Below are positions 41,501-53,251 of a DNA stretch of 64,000 nt, piece after piece. A model generated the notes under the pieces. That model saw only the letters and a list, made by a program, of their open reading frames with translations, was not told the origin of the DNA and did no database searches. Position numbers and translations under genes: made by a program. Origin of the DNA: Citrus sinensis (lineage: Eukaryota; Streptophyta; Magnoliopsida; Sapindales; Rutaceae); assembly GCF_022201045.2 (NCBI RefSeq), contig NC_068559.1, forward strand, positions 26,357,501 to 26,421,500. Direction: 5' to 3'. Every line of letters begins with the position of its first letter. The stretch's first letter is position 1.

Positions 41501-41770
41501 TCTTTATGTATTCATCATGTTCAAGAATGCCTGTGCCCCAAGTACATCATCTACTTTGGTATGACAAGAAATCAATGTAAAGACTAAAGCCCACAGACCT
41601 ACAACCTAGATTAAACTGATACAAGGAACAAAAAATAAAGGGTGGACAAAGGTAAAAGTGCAACGTGTAAATGTACATTTACACCGGGGAAAGAAGAGGT
41701 GAGACTGAGGCTTCATTGTATAATTTTCTCTTCCGGTTGTAGCGTATGTGTGAGACTAACAGATCCTATG
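38548..41770. other. Intergenic: TAA1 upstream region and 3' flank of hydrolase gene
   Basis: About 3.2 kb, mostly A/T-rich, with no supported gene. It includes an imperfect tandem repeat at 39206-39350. The right end should contain the 3' UTR of the hydrolase gene. Short open frames at 39823-40107 lie on both strands over the same DNA and resemble nothing known to me. Confidence 0.5.
39206..39350. repeat. Two imperfect tandem copies of a ~70-bp unit
   Basis: Units starting at 39206 and 39276 both run CATGATAAACTT, then CTCAATCACTTACTATTTC, then ATAATAAATAAAATGAGTAA. They differ by a few substitutions and small indels. Confidence 0.88.
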
Positions 41771-44700
41771 CTAGTGGTGGGATTGATCAGGCAGAGTTGG
41801 CAGATTCTTTCTATATACATGCTTTCTGCATCGTTCAAAAATGCTATCATAGATTAGATCAAATTGAACTCCAGCTCTTTCCCGATTCACAATGAAGAAT
41901 ATATGGTCAGCTTCCACAATCTTGTAGTACCTGCGTAAAAGTAAAAACGATCATTAAGATCTCACAAGACAACCACAGTTCTACCACCAAAAATGTTACT
42001 TAAATTCTTGTGGCAACTAATACAATCTTATATGACCACCAACAAGGTTCAGGGCCCGCATTTTACATGGTATATGATATCCGTTTTACGAAATCTAAAA
42101 CTTGGAAGACAAAGAATTAATACTTCTCCGATAATTTACAAATTATATAATAAATTCCTTAAAATTCATGAAAGTCAGATTGGTTTGAAACTGGAACAGG
42201 GGTCAAATTTAAAGTTTCGCAGGATTTAAAACCATAGAAAGCATATTTTCATGACTATGATATGAATTGCTTTGGATGTTAATATGAATTTTTATTTTTT
42301 AAATGTGACCATATTTTGCTCAACCAAAATCAATACTCACAATTCTTAGCATGATTTGTTGGTGACTGCAATAACCAGATAAAGATTTAAGAAAAATAAC
42401 TAACCAAATCCCTGGTTGCAAAGGTTGGCAATCAGAATCATTTACAACATAACAGCTTGGATGTTCAATTGGGAGACGAGGATGAGTCATGGATATGGTG
42501 TTCAGTGCTCCATCATTGTCCCACCAATCCTTATCCCTGCAGAAGCATTAACCTCAGTACATGAGTCATGATGCAATTCAATTCTAGTTACAACTCCCTA
42601 AACATATTCTTGTCCAACAATAATTCCATTTAAAGTTCAATTTCAACATCAAATACTTCTCTCTCAATTCGGAGAGAAGAGTTATCGCCACGCTAAGAAA
42701 ATGTCAAACATTTTAAATTCTAGAGATTTCTGAACAGTTTTCTTCGAGTAACAATTATAATTAATCTAGGGCAAGAGTAGTAATCTATCCTAATATGACC
42801 TAATATTAAAAAACAAAATCCAAATGACTCAGCCAAACGTAATTTCAAAGTCAACAAGATTAGGTTAGGATTTAAAGCTATAACAAATGAAAAAAGCTTA
42901 CGCTTCTAAAATGATAATATCTAAGCAATATAAGTAAACACCGCATCATATGTTGTTTGAAAGGGCATACCTGTAGCCTTTGTAAGGGGGAGGGACATCT
43001 GGAGGTTGACGCCATTGGGTCATCTGCAATACTCTAATGAACAGCAGTGGATGAATTCCAAATATACTAGAAGGTACCGTGATACCCATAATCTTCCTGG
43101 TACGCTTGGTAGCATAACTGAAATAATATGTGTTGGGAAAGGTTTGCAGATGGCAATTAAGTTGTAAAGACCCTTGAATTGTAAGATCAGGGAGAATCCA
43201 ATCTCCTGAAGCAAAAGGCCCTGTATTACCCATGAGGCAATCAAGTAGACCACGAATACCCATTTTCTTCCATGACATGTTGAAGTGATCAAAGCCAAAA
43301 TTGTAATAATCCTTTAGCCAAACAATATCAAGCCAGTCATATATTATCACTCCTATGCGGCACAGCTGAAGCAGGCATATTGGTTTCATGGTCCTCCCAT
43401 CTTCTGGTCTGTGATAATTTGAAAACATAGCAGCAATGTTCTGAATCAGCCATGTATGGTATGTTAAAGAAAATAGAATTCGATATTGGAGAAATTGACA
43501 TAATGAATAAAGTTGTTAATAACTTCCCAAGCATCATTTGGGAACATTTCGTGTATAAGGAACAAATAACAATTTCAGATGTACAACCACATGACTGAAT
43601 AGCAATATTCCAGTTGCTGCTGCCTTAGGCTACTTTACATTCTCCAGCAATAAATCATCAATCTTAGTAAGTGGATAGTTTATTGTATCATTCAGATATT
43701 GCATTTAACATTTGAAAAATGGAATCCTCTAAATAAATTTGTTTAAAATAAAGGAAAAAGTTTGAATAGAACTTACTGCATCCCATCTAAGTAGGTTCTT
43801 GTAGTCCCATTAAATGCGCCTGACAAGGATGTGATGCTCAATACCCAGTTCTCTGAAGTGTTCTCATAACCTTTGAATGCCTAAAAATCATTATAAAAAC
43901 AATTTGATATGACCAAATAAATAACAAAAAAAGATAGATTATTTACCATTGCATTGATTACATGAAAAAGCTGGACCAACCTTATCAGCAAGCATTTGCT
44001 GCAAAACACGAACAACCTGAGCACCGGCTGAGTGCCCAACAAAGTGAATAGGATGGTCCTCATCCCATTCAGGGTAATGCCCTGCATCCCAGTAAAAATG
44101 CAAAACAAACTTCAAGACTAACAAAACATAATGTTGGCATCACACTTAATAATTGCAAAAAAGATAAAGAAATAAACAGACAGATTATCAACCTTGTTCA
44201 TAAAGCCGTCCGAACTGTGAGTGGCCGCAAGCCTTGCTGTGTTCTTCACCATAATCTACTTTCCCACCTTTTAAATAATAGAACAACTCACGAGCCCTGA
44301 AACCCAAAGCCCCAATATAAAACAGGAACTTGAATAAAGGATATGTGACAGCAACAAAGAAACAGAAAAAGAAATGACATTCATGAATCTAAATCTCAGC
44401 ATTCAAAACCAAAAAATTGCAAGCAACCTACCTATCATATATGCTTGTTAAGGACCCCAAATCTGGCACAAGAACCCTCTCATCTTTCTTCTCTGCCCCC
44501 GCAAAATACGATAAACCTCCCAGTTTCTAATAAAAGAAAATCCAGTTTAAGAATTGAAACGGTACATTAAAATGACATAAAAAAGGCATTCATTTTGACA
44601 ACGAAAAATGAAAACTCTAAATGACATACCCCTTTGCCGAATCCAAAGATTCCATGGACTAAAACAATAGGAGGAAGAGTATTAGCGTCAATTGTATGCT

Positions 44701-44896
44701 TTGCTGTGGGTACATATGGCGGTTCTTGTTTAACCTCAATAACATTTACATTCGGCTTGAAAAAATATTCATTCAAAACCTGAGAGAGATCACCGGCTAC
44801 AGCTGAGCTAAAAATGTAAAACCCATATAACAAATGCACTATAGAACTCACAAACAACTCTGTCAATTGCAGAGCAGATATCCACCATCTTATCAT
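41771..44896 (-). CDS. Alpha/beta hydrolase, putative lipase (At1g23330-like)
   Basis: Eight exons on the minus strand: 44630-44896, 44432-44526, 44193-44296, 43981-44081, 43777-43880, 42971-43408, 42405-42536, 41771-41930; 1401 nt, 466 aa. The N-terminus (MIRWWISALQLTELFVSSIV, then LLYGFYIFSSAVA) is hydrophobic, a likely membrane anchor or signal. The fold signatures are PPIVLVHGIFGFGKG (oxyanion-hole loop, residues about 76-89) and the nucleophile elbow FVGHSAGAQ with Ser at about 173. The C-terminus has EADHIFFI, where His is a candidate third triad member. The arrangement resembles bacterial-type triacylglycerol lipases; the true substrate is unknown. Met at 44896 opens the frame used; an upstream ATG in another frame exists at 44890 but leads nowhere useful. 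It lies between the TAA1-like and neprosin genes, as recalled for the Arabidopsis TAR1 region. Confidence 0.88.
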
Positions 44897-46098
44897 CTTT
44901 GTGAAAACTGAACTCTCCCAAGATTTGAAAAAAGATCAAAAATTTCTCTTTCTTTGTTTTTTTTTTTCCCCCCAAACCGGAGCCTTCTTTGAATCCCAAA
45001 TACAGACAAAGAAGGCTCTTTTGCAATTTCAAGTTTGCAATGACAAAAGAAAGGCAAAAACTAAACTCGTCTTCTCATCAAAACCCTCCTATGATAATAA
45101 AATATTTCTCATAGAAGGAGAGAGCCTTTTTTTTTATTTTCTTTTCTTTTCTTCTGTTCAATTCTTCTATGTTCTTTGTTTCAAACTTTGAAAATGGGCT
45201 GCCACGAGTTTCTCATTTTCAACCTTCCAAAATCACACAAAAAAGACAAAAACACAACAAATCAGAAAAGCCTTCCTGTTCATTCCTTGGCTTTTGAGAA
45301 ATTCGAGTTTTAGTCGTTTGGTTTGGGTTGGTGACAGGTGTCGTAATGGCATCCGCTCCCACCAATTTGTACAAACTCTAGAAGGGTCCCACTAAATATA
45401 GAAGAATAGCAATACGGTAAATCCTAATAAAACGAAAAATGATTTTTAATTTGGCGATAAAATTTGATTAATGATAGAATTCTTTCGTTCTGCTTCTAGG
45501 CGTATCTTTCCAGGTCCAGTGTGCAGCCTGGATCCGCGCTGTAACATTTCCCAATTCAGCTAACACCCAACTGCGTTTTCCTTATCCACTTTACCCGTTT
45601 CTTTTTAAATCCATTTTCAAAATTCTGTTACCCACTCGCCTTTAACGGGGTGTGAGTTCACGGTCAATAATAATTCAATTCACAATTAATTTTTTATATA
45701 ATAAATATAATTGCATCAATTTATATATATATATATATATTCTTCCATTAAAATAAAAAATATAATTTCTTTCTTTACAAATATAATCAAAATAATAAAA
45801 AATCAAATTTATCCGCAACAAAACTGAATGACACTTTGTATAAATTACTTTGACTATTGAATTAAATAAATATCAAGCTTACTTTTCTACTGATTTAATT
45901 TATTTTTCTTGAAAGTTAAGTCTAGCTTTAGTAATCAAAAACAATCTTCCTAATATTTATGTCCTAAGTTCAAGCTTCAATAGATATGTGAATTAATTAA
46001 AAATATATATTTTCCTCCATAGACAACTAGAGATTATGTCATTATGTCAAATATATTTTCCAAACTGGTTTTTAAACAATTATAACCAATGCAACTAT

Positions 46099-46902
46099 GG
46101 TGCATTTACTAATTAGTAATCAAAATAAGTAGGAATTAGAATTGGTTGCAATCAGAATAAGGAATAAAAATCATAAAAATTTATTTACTTTTCCTATAGA
46201 ATCATAATAAATTATTTGTTTTAGTTGTAATATTAGAATAAATTGTTTACTTTGCCTGTAAGAGTAAAGTAAGAGTCAGAATCAAGATGATCTATATTGT
46301 CATTTATGTGTTTACTTTATTTTATAATTAGAATCGGAATGAGCTACATTGTTTTAAATTGCCAAGAAGTCCTTAATTAACTATTGTCGCAGTTAATTAT
46401 TTTGTATTTTAATTATTGTGATTATTTTTTTATTAATAAAAATATTGTTATTAACATTAACATTTTATTTTATCATTAATAACAACAACAAAAAAACAAT
46501 AATTCATTTAAAAATATAATAATAATAAGAATAATCAAAATCATCATCGTCCTCATCAGATCGAAAGAGTCGCGACATGATGATTGTTGCTACTGGATCT
46601 CACAGCATTGAAAAAGTCCCAAACAGAGATGACAAGGCAACTAGTTGCTGTTCCACAACCGACAACTAACGAGGACGACGATGCTTGATTTTGGTAGTGA
46701 CGGTGGGCTTCGTTTGGTGAAGTGATGTTGGTGTTTTTTTTTTTTTGTTATTTATTTTTTATTTAAACGGAATAGGAGACTAATTCAAGGAATTAATCTC
46801 CCATTCTTCAATCTCAATTTGAGCTGGATCCCATTTATTTTGACTTTAGTTCTAACGCTGTCAATGATTTTGATTTTTCAATTGGGAAGTAAACAACACA
46901 CC
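46099..46902. mobile_element. Probable non-autonomous DNA element (PIF/Harbinger-like MITE derivative)
   Basis: The left end begins GGTGCATTTACT; the right end, reversed, begins GGTGTGTTGTTTACTTCC. Both then continue into AATCAAAAT. TTTACT recurs inside (GTTTACTTTGCC near 46236; GTGTTTACTTTATT near 46308). The interior contains a small GC-richer piece near 46555-46720. No transposase and no clear target duplication are visible, so this is a moderate-confidence call. Confidence 0.5.
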
Positions 46903-49900
46903 ACTAATTTTTCTTCTTCCCTTGATTGTTCTCCTAAGTTTCCTTTAATTTTTACGTGCGATCAATGATAGATCACCAAATAATGTACTCAAATTTTTTT
47001 ATTAAATTACATAATTTGTTATAATTTCTATTAAAATTTAGATAAATAAGGATACATGCTCTATAATTTAATTTTTTAAAAAAGGGAATTAGAAAATTAA
47101 TTTTGATTTTTCCACTCTTCAATTTTTCTTTTAGTATATACATAAATCCGCTAAAAAGGTGGATTTTTTTTTTTTAACAATGCAATTTTGCAATTTTACC
47201 ATTTAGAAAGTCAACAATGACTAAGCGCGTTGAAGAAGCGGTTGTGGGGTCGGGATTTGATCCCTAGGGAAATATCAGTTTTGAGGCACATGGCACATTT
47301 CCGTGTTGGCTAAAGCCGAATCAAAAACTGCTATGTACAAGTATAATTGGCTGCGGTAGGTAAATTATTTGTTCGATATTGAATTATTATTATTATTATT
47401 TTTTTCGTTTTATGTGTATGATTGTAATTTATATTTTATATTAGAATAAGTTCAACATGGGCATTATTTTATTATTATTATTTTACCTAAAAAATACTGG
47501 GGTTTGGCGAGTCTCTTTTGGTTGCTTTTTGGCTCAAGGGATTTGACTGCTTTTGCTATGCAACCAAAGTCGTTTTAACTTCTTGTTAATGTTAGCGGGC
47601 CCCTTGACAATGGTTTCATAGTTTTGTTCATTTACTTTGATTAACGTCATTATCACGTGTTATTTGTTGCTAATAAAAAATTATATTTTTTAAACACGGT
47701 TCTTTCTCCTTTTACGGTACCGTCGAAGTTATGGCATAAAAGAATTTAAACAATTGAGAATTGGTGAGATGAAGGGATGAGTCAGCACGCGATTGTTGCT
47801 GACAAAGATTGAATGATGAGAGATAACATGGAAAAATTGTCATCTTGGGTGTGACGATTATTCGGGATGTGGAAAAGTCAAAAGCGTACACGCCAACAAA
47901 ATTTGGTTGAGTAAACTTGGGACCATAGATGCGTGCATGGCCATAGCTACCATGGGAAGCGTCGAGAACATGGTCCCTCCCAGACTCAACTGCCTGGACT
48001 GACATTATTAATGCATTAATATACTAATAAACACAATTATGTAAATTAATAAAGTTACCGAAAATTAGAAATGCAACGAATAAAAAAAAAATAAATGTGG
48101 ACGAATCTTGGGTGGCACGGCACAATTAACCTCGAATTTCATTGTGGGGCGCAAGAATTGATCAAACCGGGTAACACGGGCCGCTGCCCCTAGCTTCAAG
48201 GATAATCAACTTTATCAGAAGAAACTTCTGGAATAACTTAAACAATAAATTATAATTTGTTTCTTAGACCTCATAAAAGGAAAAAGAAAAAATGGAAAAG
48301 ATAAATAGATAAAGAGGATGATTATTTAAATCTATTAATTTTTTTTCTACACATTTTTTAAATTAAGAATTTTATTATCTAAATATTTTTTTAAATTACT
48401 TAATTAATTATTTTTTATTTTCCTTTTCTCAATTTTACAAATTCTAACCAATTCATTAAGACATATTCTTTTATCCTAAACAATTGATATTACTGATTAA
48501 AAAGAACAAAACGCACAATTTAAAATGAAAATTAAATTACCAATAAATTTTTATCAGACATGAAAGTTCATAAATATTAATAACTTAAACTTTATCAAAT
48601 AAAAATGTTAATTAATATCAATAAAAAAATTATATAATAAAAGCATAAAATATAGATTATAATATACTAAGAAAGATTAAAAAAATTTAGAATGAAATTG
48701 AGTACTTAATTTACGAAATATGAGAGTAGAGAAAAAAAAAGATTAATTAAGTATAATTATAAAAATTTTAATTTTAATAATAAATTTGTTTTTAAAATAA
48801 TTACATAAAAAATTTAATGTATTACATATCCACGAATTAAATAGACGCGTTTACAAATAGGGGTTCTGGTTACCTTTGCGGTTTGCACCTTTGAAACGTG
48901 TCTCAACATCGGCTTTAGCCACTTAGTCTTTTGAGGGTGTGTCCCTACAAAGATCTCTTACCACATGTTTTAACTTTTTAAAGGTCTTCCATTCCAGCAC
49001 CCTTGGTCCTACCATAATTGATGGACGAGACGCAGCTTCACCGAAGTTGTGGCCTCTGTTGGTGGGGGTTAAAAACTTGTGTGTGGTGGTGCTGGTGCTT
49101 CGTCATATAACAAAATAACAAAGTCTTATTCTACGGCTTGCTGACATTTAATCACCGCCACATTACACAAAACCATTGGGCTGTCCTTCTCCTGCCTGTG
49201 AACTGTGTCGCATCCTCGACATGTTTCCAGATACCATGTGGATTGGCACGTTGGAGTAATGCTGGAATTTTAGCAAGTGCTTGGTCGGTGCGGTCAGTCA
49301 AAAACTTTCGTCGCTTTCTTCAATTCAGTTAAGTTAGTTGAAGGTCCATTTCCGTTCACTCTAATTTGTTTATGTAAAGTATAATGAAAAGAGGTAAAAT
49401 TATATATGTAGCTCCCATTGCTTTGGTACTAAAACTTCCCTCGAAAATTTTAAGGTTAAATTCCATTGATTCCCTAAATTTGACTGTTTCTGTCTATCTC
49501 AATTATTAAAATGCCTAAATGCTCGTTCTTCTCGCATTGATAATCATTGCAATGTGTCCATGGAATACATTAGTTGCACTAATTGATGCCATAGTCTGTA
49601 TGTTTTATATTGTCTATGATAAAGTAACAATTTTTTTTTTTGGTTATTATTTCAATTTCTACCAATTATTATAAATTAGTCTCTTAGATTCTGTTTGAAA
49701 TTGAAGTGTTATACCTTTTAAATTAAAGGTGCCGTAAAAAAAACTATAACAATAAAACAAAAGTTAATAATATATAGTAAACATAAATTTTAAATAATAA
49801 TTCTGACAAAATTATTAAAAATATAATAGATTTTTTATTGTGCAATTGAAAAATCATATAAACATAACTTTTAAACTACAGTGGCTAATGTTTATCAAAT

Positions 49901-51081
49901 ACTTTAATACTATAACTTTTAAGTTACAGCTGCACAACTTCATTTCCAAACATACCCTTAGTCAAATATGTCGACCTTAGTGGACACTCATAAATTCAAC
50001 TACCATAAAAACAATAACATTTTAAAAAAAAATTTTGAATTTATATGATAGCATTAAAGCGGGGGATATGTTATGCAAGCCACAATGCTTTACTTTATTT
50101 AAAAACGAAAATGACGTATAAACAGAACATGAGATAACCATGTGCGGGGAGCTAGCAGTGCTGCTGGTCCACTTAATAACGTACCACCATATTCCAGTAT
50201 TTATACAGAAACCAGTGCATTTAATTGTGATAAAGCCCCTCCTACAATTGCTTCTTTATCTTTTGTCATTTGTCCATGTCGATTTTGAGTTTATTGGATT
50301 TCTAGCTCAATGGTGGTGTCATGATGCTCTCCATACAATGTCGAGAGTTCTTTTCTGATTTTGATTAAAAAAAAAAAAGAATAAATGTATGTTCATTTTC
50401 AATATTGTTAGAGGGAGTCAATTTTCTAATTAATATATTGTATAGACCGTATTATAAATTTATATATTTAGAATATAATGGATGAAAAATTATAATAAAA
50501 ATGAGACTTGTAGCCATTAAATAAAAAAATGTTTGAATTGTGCATTGTGGCCAAATCACTTGATAATCCAATGATTAGTGTTCCTCACATTCAAGGGTGA
50601 ATTGAAGTTTCAAATTCAAATTTTAATTACTAGTCTAAAATTTATAAGTTAGAGTAGATTTTATTTTTAGTAGCAAAGATTTTTTTAACTTTTAATAGAT
50701 TAATGTTACATTAGTTGAAATTTAAATTGAGATTTAGAAGTGTGGATCCATATTATTATTCCAATTGTATCTGTAAAAATATTTATGAGGTTCTGGGAAA
50801 GAGAGGGGGAAAAAAAAAGAGGTCGAGGTGTATTTAGAAACGGTGGTTTTAAAAGGAAGATGGCTGCAGCGCGGGTGTTATTAGTGACCCGATTATAAAA
50901 TTGTTTTGGGCACAATACACCTATATGTAATTCAAGTGAGGGACTAAAAAGCAATATGCTCAAATTGAGTCCTTCACTCTTCCGAAGCCCAAACCCGACG
51001 GGGTTGTATTGTTGCACGCCATCTGAGACTCGGTGAAGGAATGCGAAAACACAAAAAGAGCAGAGCGGGGGGTTTAGATTT

Positions 51082-51089
51082 TAGGGTTT
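51082..51089 (+). promoter_or_regulatory. Telo-box in the 5' leader of the PPR gene
   Basis: TAGGGTTT (reverse complement AAACCCTA) lies about 20 bp before the ATG, a position common in plant housekeeping and organelle-biogenesis genes. Confidence 0.5.
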
Positions 51090-51110
51090 AGAGAAAGCTA
51101 AAGAAGAAAA

Positions 51111-53251
51111 ATGGCGATGCCGCAACGGTTTGGGAGGACCAAGAACATAGCAAAGCGGTCGAAGAAGCACTTGGAAGAAGCGCTTTACGACAGGCTATTC
51201 AAAAAAGGTAGCTCCGACGTTAGCGTTCGACAGCAGCTGAACCAGTTTCTCAAGAGCAAAAAACGTGTCTTCAAATGGGAAGTCGGCGACACTCTCAAGA
51301 AGCTTCGCGATCGCAAGCTCTATTACCCTGCCCTCAAGGTTTCCTACCCGCCCTCTCTCTCTTATGAGTCTGTTAAATATTCATGATTTAGATTTTGATT
51401 CATTTTACGGGCGGAAAATATCAAATTTCTATCCTACGGCCAATTTATAATCTAATCAATCTTGAATTTTGGGTTTTATCATCTAGTTAAGGCAATTAGT
51501 GACACTCGTGTATTGGCTATCTGATTTGTGGAATTTGGGCATTGTTATGGGTTTGTTTTAAGGTATGAATAGAAAGTTGAAGTAGATTTGTCGAAAGGAT
51601 TCTGAAAAAAATCCGTGGGTTAAAAATGTTTGGGTACATCCAATGAATGTCACCTATTTCATCAGTCACTAGGATAGGCAGTCAGATGAGTGTGCTGCAG
51701 GTTGTAATATTATCTTTCTGTTTTCATTCTAGCGTGTAGAATGCTAGTTATGGTCTTTGTTGCTTGAATTGTCATGATGGCATTGTCAGACTCAAAACTA
51801 AAAGTAGCTCTCTCAGCTCATCTGGTCATTGCTGTTTGTTGTCTTGTTAGCAAAAATAAAACCCTGCATTGGTCTTCTTTCATTTAGTCTGGGAAAGGTT
51901 GGGGCAGTTACAATTCTTTGGTCGCATATAATTCCCCCCTCTCAATATTCTGTTTCTTTCTTTTCTCTTTGTTTTGCGGGTTTCAATCTGAATTGTTTAT
52001 TTGCAGTTATCAGAAAATATGGAAAAGAGGGGTATGAACAAGACAGTCAGTGATCAAGCTATTCATCTTGATCTAGTTGCCAAAGTTCAAGGTATTGATG
52101 CTGCAGAAAACTATTTTGTTGATCTTCCTGAAACATCAAAGAACCATCTTACATATGGTTCTCTTCTGAATTGCTACTGCAAGGAATTGATGACTGAAAA
52201 AGCAGAAGCTCTCTTGGAGAAGATGAAGGAACTTAACCTTGGGTTTAGCTCCATGCCTTTTAACAGCCTCATGACCCTTTATGCAAAGACTGGCCACCCA
52301 GAAAAAATACCAGCCATTATACAAGAAATGAAGGCGTCGAGTATCATGCCAGACTCGTACACATACAATGTCTGGATGAGGGCTCTGGCTGCTGTCAATG
52401 ATATTTCTGGGGCTGAGAGAGTCATTGAAGAGATGAAGAGGGATGGTCGGGTTGCTGCTGATTGGACAACATTCAGTAACTTAGCTTCAATTTATGTTGA
52501 AGCTGGTTTGTTTGAGAAGGCAGAAAGGGCACTCAAGGAATTGGAGAATAGAAATGCACATCGAGATCTTTCTGCTTACCAATTTTTAATTACATTGTAC
52601 GGACAAACGGGTAACTTGTCTGAAGTTTATCGAATATGGCGCTCATTGAGGCTAGCTTTTCCCAAAACTGCAAACATAAGCTACCTGAATATGATACAGG
52701 TGCTGGTTAACTTGAAAGATTTACCTGGTGCTGAGAAATGTTTCAAGGAATGGGAATCTGGTTGTGCCACTTATGATATACGAGTCACAAATGTTATGAT
52801 TGGAGCATATGCCAAGGAGAGTAGGCTAGAAAATGCTGAAGAGCTGAAGGAGAGGGCCCGCAGGAGAGGAGCCAATCCTAATGCTAAAACCTGGGAGATA
52901 TTTTCAGATTATTATCTGAGAAATGGGGATATGAAATTGGCAGTAGATTGTTTGGAGAAGGCTATAGATACTGGTAGAGGGGATGGTGGAAAGTGGGTCC
53001 CATCGTCTGAGACTATCAGGACTTTCATGAGGCACTTTGAGCAAGAAAAGGATGTTGATGGTGCTGAAGGTTTCTTGGAAATCTTGAAGAAGGCTGTAGA
53101 TGATTTAGGGGTGGAGGTGTTTGAACCACTGATAAGAACTTATGCAGCTGCTGGAAGAACAAGCCCTGTGATGCTTCGGCGTTTGAAGATGGAGAAAGTG
53201 GAGGTGAGTGAGGCGAGTAAGAAGTTGCTTGAGGCGATTTGCGTGGAGTGA
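51111..53251 (+). CDS. Pentatricopeptide repeat protein (At1g60770-like)
   Basis: Two exons, 51111-51338 and 52007-53251; 1473 nt, 490 aa, about the same as the Arabidopsis homologue (491 aa by recollection). The N-terminus is MAMPQRFGRTKNIAKRSKKH, basic. From about residue 110 on there are tandem helix-pair repeats of P type, for example LTYGSLLNCYCKELMTEKAE, FNSLMTLYAKTGHPEKIPAI, YTYNVWMRALAAVNDISGAE and TTFSNLASIYVEAGLFEKAE. There is no DYW or E domain, so this is a P-class protein, expected to bind RNA in mitochondria or plastids rather than carry deaminase activity. Start: ATG at 51111 matches the family N-terminus. The gene is transcribed away from the hydrolase and toward the neprosin gene. 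Confidence 0.93.

Larger units (their letters stand above)
44897..51110. other. Long gene-poor intergenic region
   Basis: About 6.2 kb between the divergently transcribed hydrolase and PPR genes. The first 400 bp are probably hydrolase 5' UTR/promoter. A TA microsatellite lies at 45722-45740, and a probable DNA element at 46099-46902 is listed separately. The remainder (47-51 kb) is mostly A/T-rich with scattered short open frames on both strands that I could not relate to any family. Confidence 0.5.

Noticed and set aside
47220-47300. B-box-like GGGTCGGGATTTGATCCC, possible SINE
   Set aside because: No matching A-box at the right distance and no poly-A tail or target duplication.
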